The position numbers and the translations under genes are program-made. The notes beneath the pieces were generated by a model. It saw only the letters and a list, made by a program, of their open reading frames with translations, made no database searches and was not told the DNA's origin. From positions 810,595 to 843,929 of the forward strand of contig BFEA01000226.1 of the NCBI GenBank assembly GCA_003427395.1: a DNA stretch of 33,335 nt, given 5' to 3'. Source of the DNA: Chara braunii (taxonomy: Eukaryota; Streptophyta; Charophyceae; Charales; Characeae). This document shows positions 16,633-24,296 of this stretch, one piece after another (the stretch's first letter is position 1; each line of letters opens with the position of its first letter).

Positions 16633-16959
16633 AAGTGCAAAAACAGCCAACGATCTCATTACCCAAAAAAAAAAAAAAAACGAGAAGGGGGAAACGGGAA
16701 ACCAGCATCTGAATGTGATTGCCCTAAGATTCATATAACGCCGTGCAGAAGTGAAGCCAGATACATTCTTCCCCCCTCCCCAAAAAAAAGAAAAGAAAAG
16801 AAAGGAAAGCAACCATCTATCTTTATTTTTTCCTCGTCCGTTTTCTTTTTTGTTTTTTTGCCTCCTTGCTACCACTGTCCGNGCGTTTCCACACCACCAG
16901 GACATCGTGCAGTCCTTTTGCCCCGTTTCCATGGGGCCACCAGCTCCCTCCCCCATTGC

Positions 16960-17280
16960 CATGCCAAGCCTTTGCCGAGGTGCGGGAAACGCGTAGCGTT
17001 AACGCTAAGGGCCCGCGGCCGATGTATGGGCCAAGTACTGGTGGTTTAACATTTTCCCTCACATCTTTGTGTAGCTCGCCAACTTGTATCGCCATCTTAA
17101 TGTCCATACGTGTCTTCATTTCCTCCGCTTGCTCAACTTCTTTACGAGTCTTTTTCTCCTCCTTCCATTCAATCTCTCTCCGTTCGGCTTCTATCGTTCC
17201 ATCGCTTCTTTTTCTCGGCCTTTTTCTGCTCCTTGGCCGCCTTCTCCTGTTCCCCCTTCAAGTGTATCGGATCGCTTGAC
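16960..17280 (-). pseudogene. Coiled-coil N-terminal fragment of a retroelement ORF
   Basis: Minus-strand translation (broken frames) with EKAAKEQKKAEKKK near 17250-17210, then MKTRMDIKMAIQVGELHKDV and RENVKPPVLGP. Such charged coiled-coil leaders are common at the N-terminus of gag or Penelope-like ORFs. It ends at the inverted-repeat arm. It could be the N-terminal start of the Penelope-like element at 15722-12993, displaced by the repeat cluster, or part of another copy. The GC-rich palindrome TAGCGTTAACGCTA lies at 16994-17007. Confidence 0.3.
17027..17049 (-). repeat. Right arm of a 23-bp inverted repeat
   Basis: Exact reverse complement of 15679-15701. Translated outward, both arms read KPPVLGP, so they derive from the same coding sequence in opposite orientation. 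Confidence 0.9.
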
Positions 17281-17500
17281 GACATGCGTCGAGAATAGCT
17301 TTGGTCGTACCGTCTTGGTGAGATTGAATGCGCTTGTCTGGAGTCCGTCGTACTGTCTAGGTAAGATCGATCGCGCTTGTCTTGAGTTCGATGTTGTTGA
17401 TAGTCCTTGGCTGGATTGTGAGCACGATTACTTCAATTTACTTGGTTACCTAGCTACATAGTGCAGTTGGTAATCTTCGGTTCGTGCAGAGTTACGGAGT

Positions 17501-17767
17501 TTGAAGGAGTTGGCTTTTAGCTACCTCGGTAACATTGAGGAACAGTCTTCAAGGCACCTTGAGGACAAGCTGCGAGGGCATCCAATGGCAGGGCAGGACG
17601 ATCATCGTGACTACGGCCATGGAGAACAGCGCGGTTATGGCAGTGACTATCGGGGTTACGGGAGTGATCATCGTGATCATTCAGGGGATAGGCGCAGTTT
17701 TGGTCGCGGACTGAGGCGTGGACCGCCTACATGTTTTAACTGTGGGGAGCTGGGACATTATGCTTAG
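17501..17767 (+). pseudogene. Gag/ORF1-like zinc-knuckle fragment
   Basis: 88 codons with a Gly/Asp/Arg/Tyr-rich low-complexity region (RGYGSDYRGYGSDHRD) followed by TCFNCGELGHYA and a stop. This is the first three ligands of a CCHC zinc knuckle (C-x2-C-x4-H), the nucleic-acid-binding motif of Gag and of many LINE ORF1 proteins. The fourth Cys is missing, because the sequence changes at about 17765 into LINE endonuclease coding sequence. This is a junction of two retroelement pieces, or of ORF1 with a 5'-deleted ORF2. 17081-17500 upstream is T/C-rich with no recognisable gene on the plus strand. Confidence 0.5.
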
Positions 17768-18386
17768 GATCCTGAACTTGTACGCGCCTAATGCAGAAAG
17801 CGAACAATTAGTGTTCCTCGACAACATGAAACCGCTCTTTCCGAGTCCCCTACCAATAATTATAGCGAGGTATTGGAATACGACATTGGACCCCAGTCTC
17901 GATCGCATCTCCCGATCCCTGCTGTTGCGCCCCACACGGAACCCATATCTGCAACATCATGACGGAGTTCGTACAGATTGAGCCGTTGCAAATTCTTCAC
18001 CCAACGTGAAAGCCTTCTCCCTAATCAAAAGAAATCGAGTAAATCGTATGTCACTCTCGCGGATCGACTTTGTCCTGATCTCCGAACTCCTGCAGGACAC
18101 AGTCAATGAGGCCAAAATTTTGCCAACAGCCACATTCAAGGGACTGGACCACAAACCCATCTACCTGCTCCTCAACTTCAACTCCCTAGTAGAAAAAGGC
18201 CAAGGCTTCTACAGACTAGACAACTCCCTCCTCTCCACAGACCGTCTGACAGAGCCAGCCAGATGGAACCGGCTGCTCATGCAACAAGAGGAGGCGAGGG
18301 GCCACAACAGACACCAATGGTTTATAGATAGGTACGCGGACCTGTCCCATACCGTCTCAGCCGAGTCAAGAAGCATAGCGGCATAA
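17768..18386 (+). pseudogene. LINE APE-type endonuclease domain, inactivated
   Basis: The first half reads LRILNLYAPN and later PLPIIIARYWNTTLDPSLDR. L1-type endonucleases have GDFN or a similar wording between the I-I strand and the N-T-x-L-D block, so the catalytic Asp is lost here (ARYWN). After stops near 17981 the second half (18006-18386) reads SLSRIDFVLIS and later ATFKGLDHKPIYLLL, which holds the conserved S-R-I-D and D-H pair of the fold. The nuclease would nick target DNA for target-primed reverse transcription. This copy cannot do so. Confidence 0.65.
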
Positions 18387-18850
18387 TGCAAAATCAGAAA
18401 GGAGGAACTCCAAATTGCCATATCCATCGCGGAAGATAACCTTGCTACAGATCCCACTAACAGTTTCTATCATAACTTACTCACATCCACCAAGGATGAG
18501 TTGAACGAATGGAGAAGATGGGATTTAGGGGCTTACAACTACGTGCCAGAATGACCAACTACAATCTCAACGAATCCATGACAAATTTCTCCTTTTCTAA
18601 AATCAAGGCCAATGCTAATGCAAAATCAGAAAGGAGGACCTCCAAATTGCCATATCCATCGCGGAAGATAACCTCGCTATAGATCCCACTAACAGTTCCT
18701 ATCATAACCTACTCACATCCACCAAGGATGAGTTGAACGAATGGAGAAGATGGGAATTTAGGGGCTTACAACTACGTGCCAGAATGACCAACTACAATCT
18801 CAACGAATCCATGACAAAGTTCTCCTTTTCTAAAATCAAGGCCAATGCTA
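18384..18850 (+). repeat. 232-bp tandem duplication inside LINE ORF2
   Basis: Two head-to-tail copies. TAATGCAAAATCAGAAAGGA starts at 18384 and again at 18616. They share the LNEWRRW coding block and differ at a handful of bases. The unit length is not a multiple of three, so the duplication itself breaks the frame. The second copy is in frame with the downstream RT start (18733-19170). Confidence 0.85.
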
Positions 18851-19312
18851 AAAACCACACGATCAAGAGGCTGAAAGACCCAGCGGACAAGGGCAATATG
18901 AAATTACTCAGCACTGGCATGGTAAGGATCGCCATGTCTTTCTACGCCGACCTCTACGAGTCCAAGACCCCTTCCCCTCCTCCCACAACGAATACCATCG
19001 CTCGCCAACATATGATGTATCACCTAGACAGGAGGATCACACAGGAGCAAATGGAGGACCTAGACAAACCAATTACCCCGGGGGAACTTCAAGCAGCCTT
19101 ATCCCAAATGGGGAACGACAAGGTACCAGGAATCAATGGCCTATCCAAAGAGTTTTGGGTCAACTTCTGACCGATAACAGGGAACCACCTCCTTAACTTC
19201 ATCAATGACATCAAGGAGAAGGGTGGTCTGGGTCAATTTTCAAGCACTAGTGTGGTGTCTCTAATCCACAAGAAAGGGCACAAAGAAGACCTTAAAAACT
19301 ACAGACCGATCT
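18733..19312 (+). pseudogene. LINE linker and RT start, up to the insertion
   Basis: Reads AKNHTIKRLKDPADKGNMKL, then the pre-RT block ITPGELQAALSQMGNDKVPGINGLSKEFWVNF. This is the standard 'A...M...K.PG.DGL..EF' motif of L1-type RT. A TGA ends this frame at about 19170. Reading on, VVSLIHKKGHKEDLKNYRPI follows, the RT motif that precedes fingers motif 2. It is cut by the retroposon insertion within NYRPIS, at the 13-bp duplicated site. Confidence 0.7.
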
Positions 19313-19313
19313 C
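19301..19313 (+). repeat. Left 13-bp target site duplication
   Basis: ACAGACCGATCTC, identical to 20754-20766. In the LINE it encodes part of the NYRPIS motif. Confidence 0.9.
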
Positions 19314-19339
19314 CTTTTTTTGTTTTAAGCCCAGGTTGT

Positions 19340-19935
19340 TGTAGAGGTGGGATCCTCTGTTCCCTCGTATGTCCCTGGAGCCCGTTCCAGCCACGACACC
19401 CTCGACATCCTATACTAAGGAACTGCTATGCCAGCCTCAACCCTATGCTACGTACTAGGAGGATAGCCAACCCTAGGTCATGAGTTATGGACTGAGTTGC
19501 TTATCCTTATGTTGTCTTTACTACAATGTTCTATGGTGTTGATGGTAGAGAGATGGGGATCCTCCGTTCCCTCGTATATCCCCGGAGCCCGTTCCGGCCC
19601 CATGGTAAGGTGCAATATCTCCTGACACCCTCGACATCCGTACTAAGGACTGCTATGCCAAACTCAACTCTAAGGTGCGTACTAGGAGGATAGCCCACCC
19701 TCAATCGTGAATCATGGACTGTATGTATTGAACCTAGATAATCTATTAGCCCTGTGTTGTATGGTAATCTGAGAGCAGGCAATCCTCTGTTCCCTCGTAT
19801 GTCCCTGGAGCCCATTCCGGCCCCGTGGTAAAGTGCAGTATCTCCTGACATTCCCGACATCCCGTACTAAGGAACTACTATGCCAGCCTCAATCCTTTGA
19901 ACACGTACTAAGAGGATGACCAGCCCTAAGTTACT
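19340..19935 (-). repeat. Three-copy tandem repeat, unit about 210 bp
   Basis: Copies start at about 19350, 19557 and 19779 with GGATCCTCTGTTCCCTCGTA or close variants. They continue through GTCCCTGGAGCCCGTTCC and end with ACGTACTAGGAGGAT plus a short variable spacer. The copies differ by substitutions and small gaps, so the array is old. The second and third copies share a segment (CCATGGTAAGGTGCAATATC and close variants) that the first lacks. Confidence 0.8.
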
Positions 19936-19939
19936 GTCT

Positions 19940-19994
19940 GGTATCGAACACAGGACCATATCTGAATCGTGCAAGTGACCTAACCTATTGACCT
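19940..19994 (-). promoter_or_regulatory. Second, weaker pair of tRNA-like box A and box B
   Basis: On the minus strand AGGTCAATAGGTTAGGTCAC resembles box A and TGTTCGATACC resembles box B, about 24 bases apart. The stems for a full tRNA fold do not pair well, so this is a suggestion only. Confidence 0.3.
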
Positions 19995-20249
19995 ACACTG
20001 TGAAATAGTCTGTAGTTGTGCTCTGCTGGGCTCGAGTAAACTGGACTATGCAAGCCACCCAGCAGTCTCATGACTAACCCGTAGACCAAGAACATCAGGA
20101 TACCTAGCATCGCCTAGTCCCCACATACAACAACCATGGGCTACCCCTTGGGTGGTGCGCAGGCAATGTCTGTAATAACTTACCTGCGTCCTCCCAAGGG
20201 GGTGTATCTCTAGCCGTGCGTCATTCTAACGCCCTGTCGGTGTCCATGC

Positions 20250-20331
20250 GCAAGGCTGCGGAGTTTTGAACCCACAACCTCATACCACAATGCGCATTTC
20301 CAACTGGTGCTCTAACCGCTGAGGGCCTCGC
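20250..20331 (-). other. tRNA-like sequence of 82 nt (retroposon promoter head)
   Basis: On the minus strand a 7-bp acceptor pairs GCGAGGC with GCCTTGC (one G-U). A box A-like block CCTCAGCGGTTAGAGCAC contains a CTC/GAG D stem. A T arm has TGTGG pairing with CCGCA around a box B-like GTTCAAAACT. The 33 bases between the D and T arms fit a class II tRNA with a long variable arm, but the anticodon stem is poor and no anticodon can be named. It reads as an internal RNA polymerase III promoter derived from a tRNA, not as a functional tRNA gene. Confidence 0.55.
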
Positions 20332-20753
20332 CGCACCACTGTCGAAAATGCGATTTTTTTCGACAGTTCCTCTTCGCCACTCAGGCTGTCGAAGTCGGAG
20401 ACGGGAAGGAAATTTGCAAGTTGTCAGAGAATGCTTCTCGACGCCTCCTGTCGAAAGTTCTTGAATCCCCAGCCTGCAACTCTGATGCTTTCGACACTCC
20501 TCGGCTGCGCCGTCGACTTCGCTTCGAAATTGGTGAGTGGGGGTAAGGTCGGGATGGACTGATGCTTGTCGTACCCTCAGGCGCGTTCGTCTTTTCCCAT
20601 CTTACTTTCACCAGTGCGTGCACTCTACAGTGCTGTGTCGCAAAGAGGGCGCAAACTGTCGAATGGAGGCTGTTGAATTTGTTATGACAACCGTCAAATT
20701 TTTTGGCCTTTCGACTGTGGTGTGGCGAGGCCGTGAGCTCCATCAACTCGACA

Positions 20754-20766
20754 ACAGACCGATCTC
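20754..20766 (+). repeat. Right 13-bp target site duplication
   Basis: ACAGACCGATCTC, identical to 19301-19313. LINE coding sequence resumes directly after it. Confidence 0.9.
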
Positions 20767-21472
20767 ACAGACAAATGTTTTCACACTGACCAAGCACGAT
20801 TCATTCTAGGACGGTACATACTAGACAATATGATGGCAGGCAGCAAAGAAGATCACAGGAAAACAAATGCAGGCTGCGATCCTGTTTTTTGACTTCGAAG
20901 AGGCCTATGATTAGGTCAACTGGGATTTCCTCCATAGTTGTATGGAGAAGATGGGAGTTGGCCCATACTTCAGGGATTGAATAAGAGTGCTCTACGGAGA
21001 TGCCACGGGTAGAGTCCAGATAAACAAAATACTGTCAAACACTTACCCGACATTGAGATCCGTTCGCCAAGGTGACCCTCTAGCACCCCCAATGTTTTTG
21101 TTCATCATGGAAGCCATAGCCTCCTTCCTCCGCAAAGACCCCTCCACAGACTGCCTCACCAAACAGAACTACAGTCCCCTCCACGACTTCACCCTACCCA
21201 CGACGCTGATGTTCGGCGACGACCTCACGGCTCTCATCCGCACAAACAACTCCTTTCAGGCCCTGGTTAGAGCTATGGAAGCCTTCCGGCTCGCATTAGA
21301 AATGAAGGTGAATTGGTCCAAAATGGAAGGTTGGTGGTTAGCAGAAGGCACCCCCCCCCAACCCTCGGACCTATCCAACCCAATGTCATGGTCCACGGAC
21401 GATCAAGAACTTCGGTATTTGGGCATTTGGCAAGGGATGACAAAGATGGCATTTGGCAAGGGATGGCAATGA
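20767..21472 (+). pseudogene. LINE reverse transcriptase catalytic core
   Basis: After the insertion the plus strand reads TDQARFILGRYILDNMM, then FFDFEEAYD (the first catalytic Asp region), the template-binding block SVRQGDPLAPPMFLFIMEAI, and MFGDDLTAL at about 21212-21235, the F-x-DD catalytic pair (FADD in most L1-type RTs, so G replaces A). NWSKMEGWW closes the thumb region. In-frame stops lie after FEEAYD (TAG near 20911) and in the block after PYFRD (TGA). About 25-30 residues usually found between NYRPIS and the DQARF block are absent. Confidence 0.75.
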
Positions 21473-21571
21473 TGGCATTTGGCAAGGGATGACAAAATGG
21501 CATTTGGCAAGGGATGACAATGATGGCATTTGGCAAGGGATGACAAAGATGGCATTTGGCAAGGGATGGGG
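21422..21571 (+). repeat. 26-bp minisatellite inside LINE ORF2
   Basis: Units start at 21422, 21448, 21474, 21499, 21525 and 21551 with GGCATTTGGCAAGGGATG. The third is 25 bp and the last is partial. The first five together are 129 bp, a multiple of three, so the frame after the array (MGENLIVRAIT) is the same as the frame before it, but stops arise within the array. The unit encodes the LINE motif GIWQGM once. The expansion is specific to this copy or its close relatives. Confidence 0.9.
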
Positions 21572-22746
21572 GAGAATCTTATCGTCAGAGCAATAACCTG
21601 CCTAGCTCCTTGCAAGAAAGCCCAGACTTCCTTGCTGGGCAGTGCACTAATCATTAACACGACAATATTCTCAACGTTGTGGAACATGGCATCCATATGG
21701 TCCCCGCACGATGACGACCTAAGGAGCCTGAAGGCCAGGGCCAGATGGTTCCCGTGGACCTGAGACCCCAACAGGACCACCTGCATAAACAAAGTGGCCT
21801 GGCAAATCGTCATCAGAAAACTGCACAAACCCAAAACAGGAAGCAATCGCCCTTCAAATGAAATGGATAGTCAAGATCCTAACCAACGATCACTTCCTTG
21901 GACTAAACTGGCCTTAGACAACATAAGGAACCTGGCACCTGTAACATCTCCACCTAACATGAGCGACCTATTCGGGATCATGGCCAAAGACTGGTCACTC
22001 AAATCAGAGATATCATCCGCAAGGAAAACCCAGCAAGCATGGTCCACTCAGCCCAATCCCACACCCAACACTTACTGGACACCAGTTGAGAAGGCCTAGT
22101 GCCAATTGATGCCAAACAAGAGAGGGGCTCCGAGCAACAAAGAGGAAGTCCTAAGGCAGCCCCAGACCAATCAGAATCCGTAGCACGCAGTGGCTCTTAG
22201 CACAAGCAGCCCTCCCTGTCAACCAATGGCTTCACGAGAGAAGGAAGCACTCGGACCCAGACAGCTCAGAATCATGCGCACTGTGTAATAACAATGTACC
22301 GAAAGACATCCCCCCATTGCCTCCTCTTCTGTCTGGAAGCGACCTGGATCTGGAACAAGGTTCTGGAACTGTGGTCGATCCTCTTCTCAACACCCCCCCC
22401 CAACATTCCCCCTCTAACTATCCTACTCCTCGCTAACACCCCCAGTAGCATCAAGGGCAGCAGGGAAGTCTGGTTCAATCTGCTCAGGAAATGGGCACTC
22501 TGGGTCATATGGAAACGCAGATGCACACGGACAATTGAGGGAGCAGAGGTGGCACAGGAAGAAACGTGGGCTTTATTGCTGACCATGGTGGAGACTGAAA
22601 TCTGGAGAAGATGGAGAAAGATAGCAGCTTCTCTGAAACACAGACCAGAAAGACAATCAAGCAAGAGACGCACATTCCTGAGAGACTGGCTTCTAAAGGG
22701 CAAGGACGCCACCCTAATAGATAACAGGCTGAGATCGAAGAGGTGA
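21530..22746 (+). pseudogene. LINE ORF2 C-terminal region with zinc-finger tail
   Basis: Continues as IWQGMGENLIVRAITCLAPC and IWSPHDDDLRSLKARARWFP, through several stops, to a CALCNNNVPKD pair of Cys (near 22280). After a small frameshift it reads HCLLFCLEATWIWNKVLELW, giving the C-x2-C-x-n-H-x4-C zinc-finger typical of plant L1-type ORF2 C-termini (zf-RVT). The last part is basic (LWVIWKRRC, RRWRKIAASLKHRPERQS). This same C-terminus, LW-IWKRRC, is found in the second LINE at about 32510-32640. Confidence 0.6.
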
Positions 22747-22899
22747 TACCAGGCCCAGCCATAAGAGTATGTCAAGCCGAGAACCCAAGGAAGAAGGAAT
22801 ATTACAATGAGCAACAGCAGAGACCGTCGGATGAACGGGAGAAGAGCAAGACTCCAGGAACACAAGCGGAAGCAGATCCTCCCACTTTTCTTGTTTTGC

Positions 22900-22904
22900 A
22901 TAGA
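22900..22904 (+). repeat. Left 5-bp target site duplication of the chromovirus
   Basis: ATAGA directly before TGTTACATGC. The same five bases follow the other LTR at 31168-31172. Confidence 0.9.
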
Positions 22905-24283
22905 TGTTACATGCACAGATCTGCAATGTACGTAATAAACCGAGAATCTGCAATGTGATGAGAAGCACAGAATAGACAATGCGGTACGAGTAGAATCTCG
23001 ACAAGCAATGTACAATCTCATTCATACATAAAGATGCTGAAGAGCGCAGGGAAGACTTTGATACAAAGACTGACCTGACAGGACTGACCTCATTTACGTA
23101 GTTCAGAGTAACGAAGCAGAATGCTAGAGTACCTCTAACTAGCCCAATCAATGTTCNAACTCAGACTAAACATGCATTGTACCCATCACAAAGTGTGAAG
23201 GAGCCTGGCGCTGCACACAGGAAGAAAGCGCCACGTCCAGACATACATAGACGAAGAGATAAGGATCAGATGAAAGGAGGGAAGAAGATGGGAATGTCGT
23301 TAACACCAAGTCTTGGTCACCAATCCCAAATAGTCCCTCGTTGTCATGTCTGAACCCTCGAAAGTCGAGTCTGGATCAAATGTCACCAACCTCTGTATCT
23401 CTTCTCTCATAGTCTGCAGATGCAGTGAAGTCAGAAGTGAGAGGGAGAGAAGAGATAGTGGACTGAGAAGAAGAAGAAGAAGAACTCTCTCTCTCTCTCT
23501 CTTTGTTACGAACCAGATACTAACCTGTGGTGTTGGCGCTGTGCTGCAGGTACCTCGAAGACGAAGCTGGAGCAACGGCGCTGCAGGTAGGTACCTCTGG
23601 CTTCTGCCCAAGCTCTCTCTCTCTCTCTCTCTCTAGTACTACCTAGCTATGGCACCCAGCGCTGGAGACTACAGCTACCTACTGCGCCCAACGCTGAAGA
23701 CTACTAGCTAACGCTACTACTACCACAACGCAGCGCTCCCTCCAGAGTGCTGCACCCGAATCCTGAAGACTACAACTACCAACTGCCTACCTCGGAAGTG
23801 CCTGGGAAGTCCTATGTACTACCTCGGCCTGCCTCCTGACTACTGGAGGGCAGTCAGGCCGAGGAGGCAGCTCTTGCCAATGCCGAAATGTGCCAGGGGC
23901 TGGCGTGCAGCAGCCTGCTTGAAATTGGCGTGGGAAACATACTATAATAGTCTGTTTCCGAAATCCTGGTTCGGTGCCTGAGTTTCAGGGCCGGTCGTTC
24001 TGATGAACGACCGAAAATGGCCCTTCGTTTCAGGCTAAAAAGGCTGTTGCCATTTTTAGTCTGAAACGACCAGGGATAGGCCCTGGACTTCAGGCTTTTG
24101 GCCTGAACCGACAGGGGACCTGTAAGCCCTGGATTTCAAGCTTTCAGCCTGAAATTCAGGCTTTCGGCCTGAAGTTCAGGCTTTTGGCCTGAACGCTGTC
24201 GGGCCTGCAAAATGGCCGTCGGGCCTGCAAAATGGCCGTCGGGCCTGCAAAATGGCCCGTGTGTGCACGCGCTGCATGTAACA
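22905..24283 (-). repeat. 3' LTR of the chromovirus, 1379 bp
   Basis: Starts (minus) TGTTACATGCAGCGCG and ends with GCATGTAACA. Near its start are three copies of a 20-bp unit (GTCGGGCCTGCAAAATGGCC, plus strand, about 24190-24257), of which the 5' LTR has two. Several palindromes follow, such as GGTCGTTC-TGAT-GAACGACC at 23993-24012 and repeated AGGC-to-GCCT stems (about 24030-24195). CT repeats are at about 23486 and 23614. No gene lies within. The segment 23244-23815 has no partner in the other LTR. Confidence 0.9.
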
Positions 24284-24296
24284 CCCCCTTCTCCTT
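24284..24296 (-). other. Polypurine tract of the chromovirus
   Basis: The minus strand reads AAGGAGAAGGGGG immediately before the 3' LTR. It primes plus-strand DNA synthesis in LTR elements. Confidence 0.85.

Larger units (their letters stand above)
15751..16773. repeat. Compound tandem repeat cluster with poly(A) tracts
   Basis: A unit beginning GGGGAGTGGGAAAAAATACG occurs at about 15758 and 16342. A second unit (GTGAAGCCAGATACAT to AACAGCCAAC) occurs at about 16001-16110, 16211-16317 and 16546-16652, with a fragment at about 16751-16768. Poly(A) or poly(T) runs of 10-22 bases separate the units, and an N sits at 16335. It lies directly upstream of the Penelope-like coding region on the minus strand. 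It may be a remnant of the tandem terminal repeats (pseudo-LTRs) that such elements carry. Plus- and minus-strand frames in this block are repetitive translations and are not called. Confidence 0.75.
19314..20753 (-). mobile_element. 1.44-kb non-autonomous retroposon with tRNA-like segment (SINE-like)
   Basis: Flanked by a perfect 13-bp target duplication. On the minus strand its 3' end is an A-rich tail (AAAACAAAAAAAAGG) next to the duplication, the signature of LINE-mobilised insertion. From 5' to 3' (minus): a 420-bp segment rich in TCGAC words (20753-20332), a tRNA-like fold (20331-20250), a body, a second weaker pair of tRNA-like boxes (about 19994-19940), and three copies of a roughly 210-bp tandem repeat. 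There is no long coding frame. At 1.44 kb it is large for a SINE, so it may be a composite or a tRNA-headed non-autonomous LINE derivative. Confidence 0.65.
17768..22899 (+). mobile_element. L1-type LINE (LINE-1), 5'-truncated and decayed
   Basis: Plus-strand blocks in the order of an L1-type ORF2: APE-like endonuclease (about 17768-18170), linker with a 232-bp tandem duplication, RT (about 19180-19320, then 20767-21420), a minisatellite inside the ORF, a C-terminal domain and a zinc-finger tail (about 22270-22350), then a basic C-terminus stopping at 22746. Many stops and frameshifts are present. The RT is split by a 1440-bp minus-strand insertion (19314-20753) that duplicated 13 bp of the LINE. 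The 3' end is not certain. The sequence up to the chromovirus target duplication (22900) is A/G-rich and may be LINE 3' UTR. Confidence 0.75.

Noticed and set aside
16000-16700. Repeat units with regular spacing as a CRISPR-like array
   Set aside because: Units are about 100-300 bp with poly(A) spacers, in a eukaryotic retroelement context. Short direct repeats with unique spacers are absent.
21403-21846. Minus-strand frame with repeated CHPLPNA-type words
   Set aside because: It is the antisense translation of the 26-bp minisatellite in LINE ORF2.
23995-24020. CTGATGA followed by GAAA, as in a hammerhead ribozyme core (also near 30904-30925)
   Set aside because: The bases between the two boxes (ACGACC) cannot form stem II, and the CTGATGA lies inside a simple GGTCGTTC/GAACGACC hairpin. 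No flanking stems I and III were found.
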